Shown here: piece after piece, positions 8,941 to 17,202 of the stretch
How positions within the stretch are numbered: the stretch's first letter is position 1
Layout of the letters: the number at the start of each line of letters is the position of its first letter
DNA from: CAZKGE01 sp964636405
Lineage (GTDB): Bacteria; Bacillota; Clostridia; Christensenellales; CAG-138
Assembly: GCA_964636405.1 (NCBI GenBank)
Contig: CAZWSI010000006.1
Coordinates: 25,935 to 89,934 of the forward strand
Length of the DNA: 64,000 bases
Direction: 5' to 3'
Made by a program: the position numbers and the translations under genes
Notes under the pieces: model-generated
Database searches by the model: none
Seen by the model: the letters and a program-made list of their open reading frames with translations, nothing else
What the model was told of the DNA's origin: nothing

Positions 8941-11138
8941 TGCAGCAGCTCCTTCCATTCCAGCAGCCGCTGCGCGAGCGCGGTGTAGCGCCGCCTGGAA
9001 TCGTTGTTTTCCACCATGCGGCGGACGGCGTCCTCGCGCCCGATGCACACGACCTGCCTGCGCGCGCGGGTGACGGCCGTATAGAGCAGGTTGCGCGTCA
9101 TGAGCTGCGGCGCGCCGCTGTGGAGCGGCAGCAGCACAATGGGGAATTCCGAGCCTTGGCTTTTATGAATGGAGATGCAGTACGCCAGATCGATCTCGTC
9201 CAGATCGGCGAAATCGTAATCCGCGAGGCGTAAATCGTCAAAGAGCACCGAAAGCCGCCGCGTTTCCGTATTGATGCGCGCAATTGTGCCCAAATCGCCG
9301 TTGAACGCGCCCGCGCCCTCCTCGGGCGCGCCCCCGGGCCCGGGCTTGTGCCACACGACCTTGTAGTCGTTGCGAAGCTGCATCACGCGGTCGCCCTCGC
9401 GCAGCTTGCGCTCGCCCGCGCCGAATTCGCGCTTGCCGCTTTCAGGCGGATTGAGCGTCTCCTGCAAGCGCGCGTTGAGATTATGTACGCCCAGCATGCC
9501 CGCCTTCATGGGGGAGAGCACCTGCACGTCCATGAGCGGCTCTCGCGTTTCCAGCACGGGCGCGGGGTGCGCGCAGAGCTCCAAAATGCGCGCGAGCACC
9601 TCATCCTGCAAGGGAATGGACTCAAAGCGAAAATCCGAATCCGTCGCGTCGAGCACGGGCATGCGACCCTCGTTGATGCGATGCGCGTTGACCACGATGG
9701 CGCTCCGCTCCGATTGACGGAAGATCTCCGTAAGCCGCACCGTGGGAAGCACCCCGCTCGTAATGATATCCCGCAGCACGTCGCCTGGGCCCACGGGCGG
9801 GAGCTGATCCATATCGCCCACAAGGATAAGCCGCGTGCCGGGCGGCACGGCCGCAAGGAGTGCTGAAAAAAGCGGTACGTCCACCATGGAGGTTTCGTCC
9901 ACAATGATCATGTCGTAAAAAAGCGGATCGTCTGCGTTCTTGGCAAAGCCTTCGCCGGGAATGTACTCCAGCAGCCGGTGCAGGGTCTTTGCCTCGCACT
10001 CCGTGGCCTCGGTCATGCGCTTGGCCGCGCGCCCGGTGGGGGCCGTGAGCGCAAAATCCATGCCGATGGCCGAAACAAGCTCCGTAATGGCGCGGATAAT
10101 GGTCGTTTTGCCCGTGCCGGGGCCGCCGGTGATCACCAGCACGCCCTCGGTGAGCGCCCGCTCCACGGCGTGCGATTGCTCGCCTGAAAGCGTCAGGCCC
10201 GCCTGCGCTCGCTCCGCCGTGCAGCGAAGCAGGGGGTTGTCGAGCGGCTTTTCCGCAAGGCGCGTAAGACGCTCGGCAATGCTCGCCTCCATGCGCTGCA
10301 GCGCGGGCAGGAATACGGCGGGCGCGCCTGAAACAAGCTGCTCGCACAATTCGCCCTGCTCCAGCATATAGTCCAGCGTTTCCGCGCAGGGCGTTTCGTC
10401 CGCGCCAAGCAGCTTGCGGGCGTAGCGCAAAAGGCTTTCGCGCGGCAAATAGCAGTGCCCGTATTCGCTGCGGGCCTGCTGCATGGCGTAGGTCAGCCCC
10501 GCGCGGATGCGCGCGCGCGAATCCAGCTCAAAGCCGGCCACGTTCCGCGCGATTCGATCCGCCGTGATAAAGCCTATGCCGTCCACGTCCTGAATCATTT
10601 GATAAGGGTTTTCTTCGATACGGGCAAGACAGCCCGCGCCATAGATGCAAAAAAGCTTGTACGCCTGCCCCACGGTCACGCCATAAGGCTCGAGCGCGAG
10701 GAGTATATCGCGCATGGCGCGGTTTTGTTGATAGGATTCGAGAATCATAGCCATGCGCTTTGCGCCGATGCCGGGGATCTCCGCCAGACGCTCGGGGGTA
10801 TTGTCCAGCACCGTGAGCGTATCCATGCCGAAGACCGAAACGATGGCGCGCGCCGTCGCCTCGCCCACGCCGCGCACAAGCCCGCTGCCCAGGTACGCCT
10901 CCACGGCAGAAAGCGTGGCGGGCGCGAGCGTTTCGCTTGCGCGCACCTGAAACTGCCTGCCGTATTTGGGATGCGAGCCAAGCTGGCCGGCGAGGCGCAG
11001 CCGCTCGCCCTTGCTTGCAAGGGGCAGAATGCCAACCGCCGTGCAGCGCGCGCCGTCGTCGCAAAGGAATTCCAGCACGGCGTAACCGTTCTGCTCATTG
11101 CGGTAGATGACGTTGGAAACGACCCCGACAAGCTCCAT
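8937..11138 (-). CDS. recD2: ATP-dependent RecD2-like helicase
   Basis: SF1B 5'-3' DNA helicase of the RecD2 type, which acts without RecBC in DNA repair and replication-fork maintenance. The 733 residues show the RecD2 N-terminal OB/HhH region (VYRNEQNGYAVLEF-like start, then IPGIGAKRMAMIL and VDGIGFITADRIA), Walker A GGPGTGKTT (Lys344), Walker B MIIVDETSMVD, ILVGDMDQLPPVGPG, and C-terminal AYCISIHKSQGSEF with LLYTAVTRARR. It starts 3 nt after the stop of the ArsP-type gene and overlaps comF at its 3' end. Confidence 0.96.
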   Translation of the reverse strand: MELVGVVSNVIYRNEQNGYAVLEFLCDDGARCTAVGILPLASKGERLRLAGQLGSHPKYGRQFQVRASETLAPATLSAVEAYLGSGLVRGVGEATARAIVSVFGMDTLTVLDNTPERLAEIPGIGAKRMAMILESYQQNRAMRDILLALEPYGVTVGQAYKLFCIYGAGCLARIEENPYQMIQDVDGIGFITADRIARNVAGFELDSRARIRAGLTYAMQQARSEYGHCYLPRESLLRYARKLLGADETPCAETLDYMLEQGELCEQLVSGAPAVFLPALQRMEASIAERLTRLAEKPLDNPLLRCTAERAQAGLTLSGEQSHAVERALTEGVLVITGGPGTGKTTIIRAITELVSAIGMDFALTAPTGRAAKRMTEATECEAKTLHRLLEYIPGEGFAKNADDPLFYDMIIVDETSMVDVPLFSALLAAVPPGTRLILVGDMDQLPPVGPGDVLRDIITSGVLPTVRLTEIFRQSERSAIVVNAHRINEGRMPVLDATDSDFRFESIPLQDEVLARILELCAHPAPVLETREPLMDVQVLSPMKAGMLGVHNLNARLQETLNPPESGKREFGAGERKLREGDRVMQLRNDYKVVWHKPGPGGAPEEGAGAFNGDLGTIARINTETRRLSVLFDDLRLADYDFADLDEIDLAYCISIHKSQGSEFPIVLLPLHSGAPQLMTRNLLYTAVTRARRQVVCIGREDAVRRMVENNDSRRRYTALAQRLLEWKELLH

Positions 11139-11141
11139 GGC

Positions 11142-11987
11142 CTATGCGATAAGCTGCAGCGCAAGCCCCGCGAGGACGGCCACCGCAAATACGGTTCCGA
11201 GCACAATGAGGTAGGTTTTCGCGCCGTGCTTGCCGCGCAGCAGCACGAGCAGCCCCACGCCCGCCGCCGTAGAAAGGCCCGCCACGGCGGAGCCAAAGCT
11301 GATCATGCCGTCAAGATAGAGCCTTGTTAGCAGCACGGAGGCCGCGCAGTTGGGAATAAAGCCGATCAGCGCCGCGAGCACGGGCTGGAACGGCCCGGGC
11401 AGCAGGCATGCGGCAAGGCGTTCTTCGCCCACGAGCGCAATGAGTGCGCCCAGCGCGAGCGTGACGAGAAAAAGAAACGCGAAGATGGAAAGCGTGCGCT
11501 TTACGCTCGCCCAAAGGATGTTGACGAAGCGCCCGTCGCTTTCGCACGCGTGCGGCTCGAGCCCGGCAAAGGCGGCCTGCTGCCTGTCCCTGCGCCAGAG
11601 CGTATCAAGCGTGAGACCCGCCGCCACGGAGACGACGAGCTTGGCGAGAATGAGCAGACCCACGTCGCGCCAGCCGTTGGGATAGGCGATCAGAATGGGG
11701 ACGGCCTCGTCGGAGGTGGAAAGAAACACGGCCACAAGTGTGCCCGCCGTAATCAGGCCGCCGTTAAATAGCTGTGCGCAGGCGGCGGAAAAGCCGCACT
11801 GGGGAATGCATCCAAGCAGCGCGCCCGCAAAGGGGCCGAAGCGCCCAGCCCTTTGCAGCGCGTCGGAAAGCCGCTCTCCGGCGCGGTGCTCGATCCATTC
11901 CATCACAAACACCGTCACAAGCAGGAAGGGAAGGAGCTTTGCGCAGTCTATCAGCGCGTCGAGGAGGATTTCCGCAAAATCGATCAT
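11142..11987 (-). CDS. Putative heavy-metal/arsenic efflux permease (ArsP_2-like)
   Basis: Integral membrane protein of 281 residues with about eight to ten hydrophobic segments, resembling the Pfam family described as a putative 10-TM heavy-metal exporter. The recognisable blocks are LLGCIPQCGFSAACAQLFN with STSDEAVPI in the first half and IGFIPNCAASVLLTRLY in the second half, an internal repeat typical of this family; each half carries a Pro-x-Cys. Substrate is unproven; arsenic or another thiophilic metal is the family guess. It sits 12 nt after glyS and 3 nt before recD2, so it is probably co-transcribed with unrelated housekeeping genes. Confidence 0.8.
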   Translation of the reverse strand: MIDFAEILLDALIDCAKLLPFLLVTVFVMEWIEHRAGERLSDALQRAGRFGPFAGALLGCIPQCGFSAACAQLFNGGLITAGTLVAVFLSTSDEAVPILIAYPNGWRDVGLLILAKLVVSVAAGLTLDTLWRRDRQQAAFAGLEPHACESDGRFVNILWASVKRTLSIFAFLFLVTLALGALIALVGEERLAACLLPGPFQPVLAALIGFIPNCAASVLLTRLYLDGMISFGSAVAGLSTAAGVGLLVLLRGKHGAKTYLIVLGTVFAVAVLAGLALQLIA

Positions 11988-11999
11988 GCGCGCGCTTCC

Positions 12000-13391
12000 T
12001 TAAAAGTCCATTTTCTCGGCGAGGTACGCGTCCAGCGCGGCAATCGGCATGCGCACCTGCTCCATGCTGTCGCGCATGCGCACGGTCACGGCCTCATCCT
12101 CAAGCGTTTCAAAGTCCACGGTCACGCAAAACGGCGTGCCGATTTCGTCCTCGCGGCGGTAGCGCTTGCCGATGGAGCCGGTTTCGTCGTAATCCACCAT
12201 GTATTTTTTGGCCAGCCTGTGATACACGCCCTCGGCCTTCTCCGAAAGCTTTTTGGAGAGCGGCAGCACCGCGCATTTGTAGGGGGCGAGCGCCGGATGG
12301 AGCCGCAGCACCAGACGCGTATCCCCGCCATCCAGCGCCTCCTCGTCGTACGCGTCGCAAAGGAAGGCCAGCATCACGCGGCCCGCGCCCAGCGAGGGCT
12401 CGATGCAATAAGGCACGTAGCGTGCGCCCGTGAAGGGGTCTTGATACTCGAAGCTCTCGCCGCTGCACGCGGCGTGCGCCTTGAGGTCGAAATCGGTGCG
12501 GTCGGCCACGCCCCACAATTCGCCCCAGCCGAAGGGAAAGAGATACTCGATGTCCGTCGTGCCGCGGCTGTAGTGCGAAAGCTCCTTTTGCTCATGCTCG
12601 CGCAGGCGCATATTATCCTCGCGCATACCCAGGTCAAGCAGGAATTTTTTGCAGTATGCGCGCCAGTAGCCGTACCACTCGAGATCCGTGCCCGGTTCGC
12701 AGAAGAATTCCAGCTCCATTTGCTCAAACTCGCGCGTACGGAAAACAAAGTTGCCCGGCGTTATCTCATTGCGGAAGGACTTGCCGATCTGCGCGATGCC
12801 GAAGGGGATTTTCCTGCGTGTGGTGCGCTGGACGTTTTTAAAATTGACAAATATGCCCTGCGCCGTTTCGGGCCGGAGGTAGAGCTCGGCGGCCGTGTCT
12901 TCGGTTACGCCCTGAAAGGTCTTGAACATGAGGTTGAATTTTCGTATGCCCGTAAAATCGGTTTTGCCGCAGACAGGGCATGCGATGCCCTGCTCGCGGA
13001 TGTAGGCTTCCAGCTCGTCGGCCGTCCAGCCGTCGGGATGCACGGCTTCGCCGCGAGAAAGCGCATGCGCTTCGATGAGCTGATCCGCGCGGAAGCGGGA
13101 TTTGCAGGCGCGGCAGTCCATGAGCGGATCGGAAAAGCCGCCCACGTGGCCGCTTGCCACCCAGGTTTGCGGGTTCATGAGAATGGCGGAATCCATGCCC
13201 ACGTTATAGGGGCTCTCCTGCACGAATTTTTTCCACCACGCGCGCTTGATGTTATTCAGCACCTCCACGCCCAAAGGGCCGTAATCCCAGGTATTGGCCA
13301 GCCCGCCGTAGATTTCGCTCCCGGCAAAAATGAAGCCGCGATTCTTGCACAGCGTAACAATTTGATCCATGGTCTTTTCGGTAGCGGTCAT
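12000..13391 (-). CDS. glyS: Glycyl-tRNA synthetase, homodimeric type
   Basis: Class II aminoacyl-tRNA synthetase (GlyQS/alpha-2 form) charging tRNA-Gly. ATG at 13391 follows CGGAGGGACTT and gives 463 residues starting MTATEKTMDQIVTLCKNRGF; a longer in-frame start at 13451 has no ribosome site and overlaps the promoter. Motifs include SEIYGGLANTWDYGPLGVE, FVFRTREFEQMELEFFCEPG, YIEPSLGAGRVMLAFL-type motif 3 and a C-terminal anticodon-binding domain ending CVTVDFETLEDEAVTVRMRD. A zinc knuckle with CRACKSRF and CPVCGKTDF is present. It heads the leftward gene run. No T-box leader is visible upstream. Confidence 0.97.
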   Translation of the reverse strand: MTATEKTMDQIVTLCKNRGFIFAGSEIYGGLANTWDYGPLGVEVLNNIKRAWWKKFVQESPYNVGMDSAILMNPQTWVASGHVGGFSDPLMDCRACKSRFRADQLIEAHALSRGEAVHPDGWTADELEAYIREQGIACPVCGKTDFTGIRKFNLMFKTFQGVTEDTAAELYLRPETAQGIFVNFKNVQRTTRRKIPFGIAQIGKSFRNEITPGNFVFRTREFEQMELEFFCEPGTDLEWYGYWRAYCKKFLLDLGMREDNMRLREHEQKELSHYSRGTTDIEYLFPFGWGELWGVADRTDFDLKAHAACSGESFEYQDPFTGARYVPYCIEPSLGAGRVMLAFLCDAYDEEALDGGDTRLVLRLHPALAPYKCAVLPLSKKLSEKAEGVYHRLAKKYMVDYDETGSIGKRYRREDEIGTPFCVTVDFETLEDEAVTVRMRDSMEQVRMPIAALDAYLAEKMDF

Positions 13392-13422
13392 AAGTCCCTC
13401 CGTATCGTCTATTAACCTAATA

Positions 13423-13451
13423 ATTATGGTGCGGCGCGCAGCATTTGTCAA
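13423..13451 (-). promoter_or_regulatory. Sigma-A promoter of glyS
   Basis: Minus strand: perfect -35 TTGACA (13451-13446), 17-nt spacer, -10 CATAAT (13428-13423). The predicted start leaves a leader of about 24 nt, too short for a T-box. Confidence 0.8.
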
Positions 13452-13501
13452 GCCGGGCCGCGCGGGCTTTGCGGCTCTTTTGCGCGAAAAGCCGCGCTTT
13501 C

Positions 13502-13529
13502 ACACCTTTTCGTCCTCCGGCGTATGATA
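13502..13529 (+). promoter_or_regulatory. Possible sigma-K-like promoter of the Cys-rich mini-protein
   Basis: CGTATGATA (13521-13529) matches the late mother-cell sigma-K -10 consensus CATANNNTA at all but one fixed position, and AC dinucleotides stand 15 and 17 nt upstream (13504-13505 and 13502-13503), the sigma-K -35 element and spacing. The consensus is short, so chance is not excluded. Confidence 0.35.
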
Positions 13530-13583
13530 CTGTAACGGCCGGGTTAGGCCGTCGGACAACAAAGCTTGTAAGGAGGCTATATT

Positions 13584-13811
13584 ATGGGTTGCTTGAACAA
13601 TTTCTGCGGTGGGAATTCCATGTGGTGGATTCTGATTCTCCTGCTCATCCTCGATAATGGCAGCGACGAATGCAACACCTGCAACAGTCTGGTCTGGATC
13701 CTGCTCCTCTCCCGCTTCTGCGGAAACGAGGATTCCGGAAGCTGCGGCTGCGGCTGCGGCTGCGGGACCACGCCGCCCGCCTCGCGCTGCGGCTGCGGCT
13801 GCGGGATGTAA
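13584..13811 (+). CDS. Small Cys-rich, Trp-anchored protein, spore-coat-like
   Basis: 75 residues with 12 Cys. Layout: C3 and C8, a hydrophobic stretch from MWWILILLLIL (13-23), CNTC (30-33), a second hydrophobic stretch LVWILLLSRFC, then C-terminal alternating CGCGCGCG (54-61) and CGCGCG (69-74). A strong AAGGAGG lies 8 nt before the ATG, which supports expression. The pattern recalls short high-cysteine proteins of Firmicutes, some annotated as chorion-like or spore-coat components; I do not recognise a defined family. Together with the sigma-K-like promoter this suggests a cross-linked coat or crust protein, an inference only. Confidence 0.75.
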   Translation: MGCLNNFCGGNSMWWILILLLILDNGSDECNTCNSLVWILLLSRFCGNEDSGSCGCGCGCGTTPPASRCGCGCGM

Positions 13812-13838
13812 AATCAGGCCGTAACCCGGTAAGTTGCG

Positions 13839-13864
13839 CCGGAAACGACGGGCGTAATTTCCGG
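13839..13864 (+). terminator. Weak hairpin after the Cys-rich gene
   Basis: CCGGAAA (13839-13845) pairs with TTTCCGG (13858-13864) around a 12-nt loop, followed by TAAGGTTTCC. There is no clean T tract, so a terminator role is only tentative. Confidence 0.35.
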
Positions 13865-13963
13865 TAAGGTTTCCTAAAGCGGCCTTCTCTGTGTTATACT
13901 GTCTATAACGCGCTCCGCGAGGCGGATCGCGCCGCGGCAAGAGCACAGAGGAGGCGAATTTTT

Positions 13964-14167
13964 ATGAAGGAATATCACGCGAAGATTGAAGGCATGGGCT
14001 GCGCACACTGCGTCAAGCGCGTAACGGAGGCGCTCGCGGGCGTCGGCGCGGCGGTGACCAGGGTGGAAATCGGGAGCGCGGACTTCAGCTTTGACGGCGA
14101 AGCAAAGGCCGCGGCCGAGGCCATCGAGGAATGCGGCTTTGACGTAACGGACCTTACCGAGGCGTAG
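13964..14167 (+). CDS. Heavy-metal-associated (HMA) domain protein, CopZ-like
   Basis: Single-domain metallochaperone of 67 residues with the metal site GMGCAHC at residues 10-16 and the beta-alpha-beta-beta-alpha-beta fold expected for HMA (KRVTEALAGVGA, TRVEIGSADFSF, AEAIEECGFDV). It probably binds Cu(I) and hands it to a P-type ATPase, which is not in this window. ATG follows GAGGAGGCG. It ends 7 nt before mnmA, so it is likely co-transcribed; both handle thiol chemistry, but a functional link is not established. Confidence 0.88.
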   Translation: MKEYHAKIEGMGCAHCVKRVTEALAGVGAAVTRVEIGSADFSFDGEAKAAAEAIEECGFDVTDLTEA

Positions 14168-14174
14168 GAGCGTT

Positions 14175-15269
14175 ATGCGCGGGGGGCACGTGGTTGTCGG
14201 CATGTCCGGCGGCGTGGACAGCGCGGTGGCGGCGTATCTGCTCAAACGCGAGGGGTACGACGTGGTCGGGGTGTTCATGAAAAACTGGGAGGAGGAGGGC
14301 GACGACGGTGCCTGCACGGCGGCGGCGGACTTTGCCGACGTGCGCCGCGTTTCGGAGCAGATTGGCGTTCCCTACTATACGGTTAATTTCGCGCGCGAAT
14401 ACAAGGAGCGCGTTTTTTCCTATTTTCTTGATGAATACCGGGCGGGCCGCACCCCGAACCCGGATGTGCTCTGCAATTGCGAGATCAAGTTTAAGGCGTT
14501 TCTCGATTTTGCCATGACCACGGGCGCGTCCGCGCTCGCCACGGGCCATTACGCGCGCCTCGATCAGCAAAACGGCGTGCGGCTGCTGCGCGGCGCGGAC
14601 CCGGGCAAGGATCAGAGCTATTTCCTCGCGGGGCTCACGCAGCGGCAGCTTGCCAACGCGGTTTTTCCCGTGGGCGGATTGCAAAAAAGCGAGGTGCGCC
14701 GCATCGCGCGTTCGCTCGGCCTTGCAAACGCCGATAAAAAGGACTCCACGGGCGTGTGCTTTATCGGCGAGCGGGATTTTAAAAAGTTTCTCATGCAGTA
14801 TCTGCCCGCGCAGCCGGGCGATATCGTGACCGATGCGGGCGAAAGGATCGGACGGCACGACGGCCTCATGTATTATACGCTGGGTCAGCGTCGGGGCCTT
14901 GGAATCGGCGGCAGGCAGGGCGGCACGGGGGAGAGCTTTTTTGTTGTCGCCAAGGATCTGGCGCGCAACAGGCTCATTGTTCAGCAGGGCGAGCATGCGG
15001 CGCTTTTCTCCCGCGCGCTGCGCGCCTCCCGCATCAACTGGATCGGCGGCGCGCCCACGGCCCCCTTTTCCTGCACGGCCAAGGTACGCTACCGGCAGCC
15101 GGATCGGCCTGTAACCGTCACGCCAGAGGGCGAGGGCGCGCGCGTGGCGTTCGCCGCGCCGGAGCGGGCCGTTACCCCGGGCCAGTGGGTCGTGCTCTAC
15201 GACGGCGACGTGTGCCTGGGCGGCGGGCCGATCGACGAAACCGAGCCGCTTGCGAAAATCTGTCTTTAG
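14175..15269 (+). CDS. mnmA: tRNA-specific 2-thiouridylase MnmA
   Basis: Catalyses 2-thiolation of U34 in Glu, Gln and Lys tRNAs, with sulfur from a desulfurase relay. 364 residues, normal length. ATP PP-loop GMSGGVDSAVAAYLL (about 9-23), catalytic nucleophile Cys in PDVLCNCEIKF and second Cys in STGVCFIGERDF, then YTLGQRRGLGIGG and the C-terminal beta-barrel. The residue two after the nucleophile is Cys where Lys is usual (CNCEIKF versus CNKEIKF), leaving three Cys near the site. Start ATG 14175 has only a modest GGAGCG site and is probably coupled to the preceding HMA gene. Confidence 0.96.
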   Translation: MRGGHVVVGMSGGVDSAVAAYLLKREGYDVVGVFMKNWEEEGDDGACTAAADFADVRRVSEQIGVPYYTVNFAREYKERVFSYFLDEYRAGRTPNPDVLCNCEIKFKAFLDFAMTTGASALATGHYARLDQQNGVRLLRGADPGKDQSYFLAGLTQRQLANAVFPVGGLQKSEVRRIARSLGLANADKKDSTGVCFIGERDFKKFLMQYLPAQPGDIVTDAGERIGRHDGLMYYTLGQRRGLGIGGRQGGTGESFFVVAKDLARNRLIVQQGEHAALFSRALRASRINWIGGAPTAPFSCTAKVRYRQPDRPVTVTPEGEGARVAFAAPERAVTPGQWVVLYDGDVCLGGGPIDETEPLAKICL

Positions 15270-15281
15270 GAGGAAAAGCGT

Positions 15282-15707
15282 ATGGCGCGCATCATCCCGA
15301 ATTTCAATTTTGCGGGCAATTGCGAGGAGGCCATCGGCCTCTATCAAAAAGCGTTCGGCGCGAAAACGGTCTGTTTGCTGCGCTATTCGGATGCAAAGCC
15401 GGAGGATTTTCACCGGCCGCTGACGGAGGCGCAAAAGCGCCTGATCTATCACGCCGAGCTGATGATCGGGGCGCAAAGGCTCATGTGCTGCGATCATCTC
15501 GACCTGCCCTTTTCGCCGGGGCTGTCTCTCTCGCTGGTGGTTACCCTCGATACAAAGGAGGAGGTGCTGCGCGCGTACGAGGCGCTCCGGGAGGGCTGCA
15601 CGCTCATCTATCCCCCGCACAGCACGAGCTATAGCTCCTGCGAGGTCGCGCTAATCGACCGCTTCGGTTTTCGCTGGGGCGTGATGACGGAGCAGACGGA
15701 GCGGTAA
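15282..15707 (+). CDS. VOC/PhnB-like protein
   Basis: 141-residue vicinal-oxygen-chelate fold protein of the PhnB / 3-demethylubiquinone-methyltransferase-like group: IIPNFNFAGNCEEAIGLYQKAFGA at the start is the family signature, with YHAELMIGAQRLMCCDH in the middle and DRFGFRWGVMTEQ at the end. Function is unknown for most members. AGGAGGAAAAGCGT precedes the ATG, 12 nt after mnmA. Confidence 0.85.
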   Translation: MARIIPNFNFAGNCEEAIGLYQKAFGAKTVCLLRYSDAKPEDFHRPLTEAQKRLIYHAELMIGAQRLMCCDHLDLPFSPGLSLSLVVTLDTKEEVLRAYEALREGCTLIYPPHSTSYSSCEVALIDRFGFRWGVMTEQTER

Positions 15708-15740
15708 AAAATGCAGCGCTAATGATTTGAAACCGTCCTG

Positions 15741-15815
15741 CCGGGGCGGATTCCATATCCGCCCGCAAAATTTGATGCACACGGGCGCATATTGTATGCG
15801 CCCCTACAATTTGAC
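15741..15815. repeat. Tandem pair of REP-like palindromes
   Basis: Two related units: GGGCGGAT-5-ATCCGCCC (15744-15764), then GGGCGCATA-3-TATGCGCCC (15783-15803). Each is followed by a similar tail (GCAAAATTTGATGC and CTACAATTTGACATGC), so they look like two diverged copies of one extragenic palindromic repeat. They lie in the gap 15708-15958 between convergent genes, which otherwise holds no gene. Confidence 0.65.
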
Positions 15816-15958
15816 ATGCGCGGACGGCCACAGGCCGCACCTGCGGGTTTTCATGCGCCTATTTCTGCGGCTCCGCCTCTTTGACTGTTTCCGCCAGGTG
15901 CGCTTTGAACACCAGATTGCTATACTGGGATAGGGAACGGTCGCACACATTCGGCGGC

Positions 15959-17107
15959 TTACAGCGCCACCCAGCAGCCGCCACCGCGCCCGCTCTCGAT
16001 CACGGCCTCCACAAAGCGGACGCCCTCGCGCCCGTCCTGCGCCGTTGGATACAGGGGGCGGGAGGATGGCTGCGTCTCGCCCGCAGGGTACGCGCGCACG
16101 TCGGCGAGGAAGCCCTTGTAAAGATTGGCCAGCGCCTCGTAATAGCCCTCCGGGTGTCCGGCGGGAAGCCGGTTTTCCGTGGAAAGAACGCCATTATAAT
16201 CGTCGCGGCCGCGTAAAAGGGTCTGCACAGGCGCGTTGGGCTTGGCAAAGCGGAGCGTTTCGGGCTCGAGCTGCCGCCACTCGAGCGAGCCCTTCGTGCC
16301 GAACACGCGCAAGGAAAGATCGTTGCTGTGCCCGGCACAGAGCTTGGAGCACCAATAGCTGCCCGACGCGCCCGACGCAAAGCGCAGCAGCATGCGCGCG
16401 GAGAGATCGAGCGCGCCGCCGTAGCATTCCGTCACGGCGCAAAGCCGCTCGATGGAAAGCCCCGTTACAAAGCGCCCGATATACTCGATATGCGTGCCGA
16501 TATCGCCCGTGGTGAGCGAGCAGCCCACCAGCGCTGGGTCGCTGCGCCAACCGGCTCGCTGCATGCCCGCGTTTTCGGGCTGGAGCGCCGCAAGCATGCC
16601 CTCGGCAAGAAACGAGCCGTCCACGTGGAGCACCTCGCCGATCTCGCCGCCTAGCACCATGGCGCGCATCAGCCGGAGCATCGCGTGGCCGGAATAGGTG
16701 TACGCCACGCCGAAGGGCAGGCCGCGCGCTTCGGCAAGCGCCGCAAGCTGCGCGCCCTCCTCGCTTGTAAAGCAAAGCGGCTTTTCGCACAATACGGGAA
16801 TGCCGTTTTCCAGAAAGGCGCGGGCCGCCTCATAGTGAAAGCGGTTGGGCGTGGTAATGACGGCAAAGCGGATGCCGCCGCTGCGCGCCGCTTCCGCGCG
16901 CGCCATTTCCGAAGCGGACGCGTAGCAGCGCTCGGGCGCAACGCCCAACGCGCGCGCGCTCGCCTCGTTTTCCTCGGGCCTGCCGCTAAAGCACCCGGCC
17001 TCGAGCGCAACGCCGGGAAAGAAACCAAGCGCCGTGCGGTGTGCCGCACCGATAAACGCCTTGAGGCCGCCGCCGACCATGCCGTAGCCAAGAGCCGTTT
17101 TCTCCAT
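15959..17107 (-). CDS. Gfo/Idh/MocA-family oxidoreductase
   Basis: NAD(P)-dependent sugar/inositol dehydrogenase-like protein of 382 residues. N-terminal Rossmann start ALGYGMVGGGLKAFIGAAHR (a GxGxxG variant), AVITTPNRFHYE, catalytic-type motif CEKPLCFT with the conserved EKP, and a C-terminal GFO_IDH_MocA domain including SLTTGDIGTHIEYIGRFVTG. The HRTALGFFPGVALEAG region resembles the group with a longer first loop. The substrate cannot be read from sequence. ATG follows GGAGGCGCGGTCT. It lies downstream of the large secreted protein but behind a hairpin, so it is likely its own unit. Confidence 0.85.
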   Translation of the reverse strand: MEKTALGYGMVGGGLKAFIGAAHRTALGFFPGVALEAGCFSGRPEENEASARALGVAPERCYASASEMARAEAARSGGIRFAVITTPNRFHYEAARAFLENGIPVLCEKPLCFTSEEGAQLAALAEARGLPFGVAYTYSGHAMLRLMRAMVLGGEIGEVLHVDGSFLAEGMLAALQPENAGMQRAGWRSDPALVGCSLTTGDIGTHIEYIGRFVTGLSIERLCAVTECYGGALDLSARMLLRFASGASGSYWCSKLCAGHSNDLSLRVFGTKGSLEWRQLEPETLRFAKPNAPVQTLLRGRDDYNGVLSTENRLPAGHPEGYYEALANLYKGFLADVRAYPAGETQPSSRPLYPTAQDGREGVRFVEAVIESGRGGGCWVAL

Positions 17108-17135
17108 AGACCGCGCCTCCGTTAAGGAAATTTCA

Positions 17136-17166
17136 AAGCGCGCGGAGCCGATCGCGCCGCGCGCTT
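17136..17166 (-). terminator. Intrinsic terminator after the large secreted protein
   Basis: On the minus strand AAGCGCGCGG (17166-17157) pairs perfectly with CCGCGCGCTT (17145-17136), followed by TGAAATTTCC. A 10-bp GC stem and T-rich tail 36 nt after the stop codon fit a rho-independent terminator. Confidence 0.65.
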
Positions 17167-17202
17167 GCCTGCATCATATTTTAGCGTGTTTCAGCGGTTC
17201 CG

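Noticed and set aside
11853..13415. 520-residue open frame antisense to glyS and the ArsP-type gene
   Set aside because: Shadow of two genes with clear family motifs on the other strand; no ribosome site.
13392..13451. T-box leader for glyS
   Set aside because: The promoter leaves a leader of only about 24 nt and no T-box motif or terminator is present.
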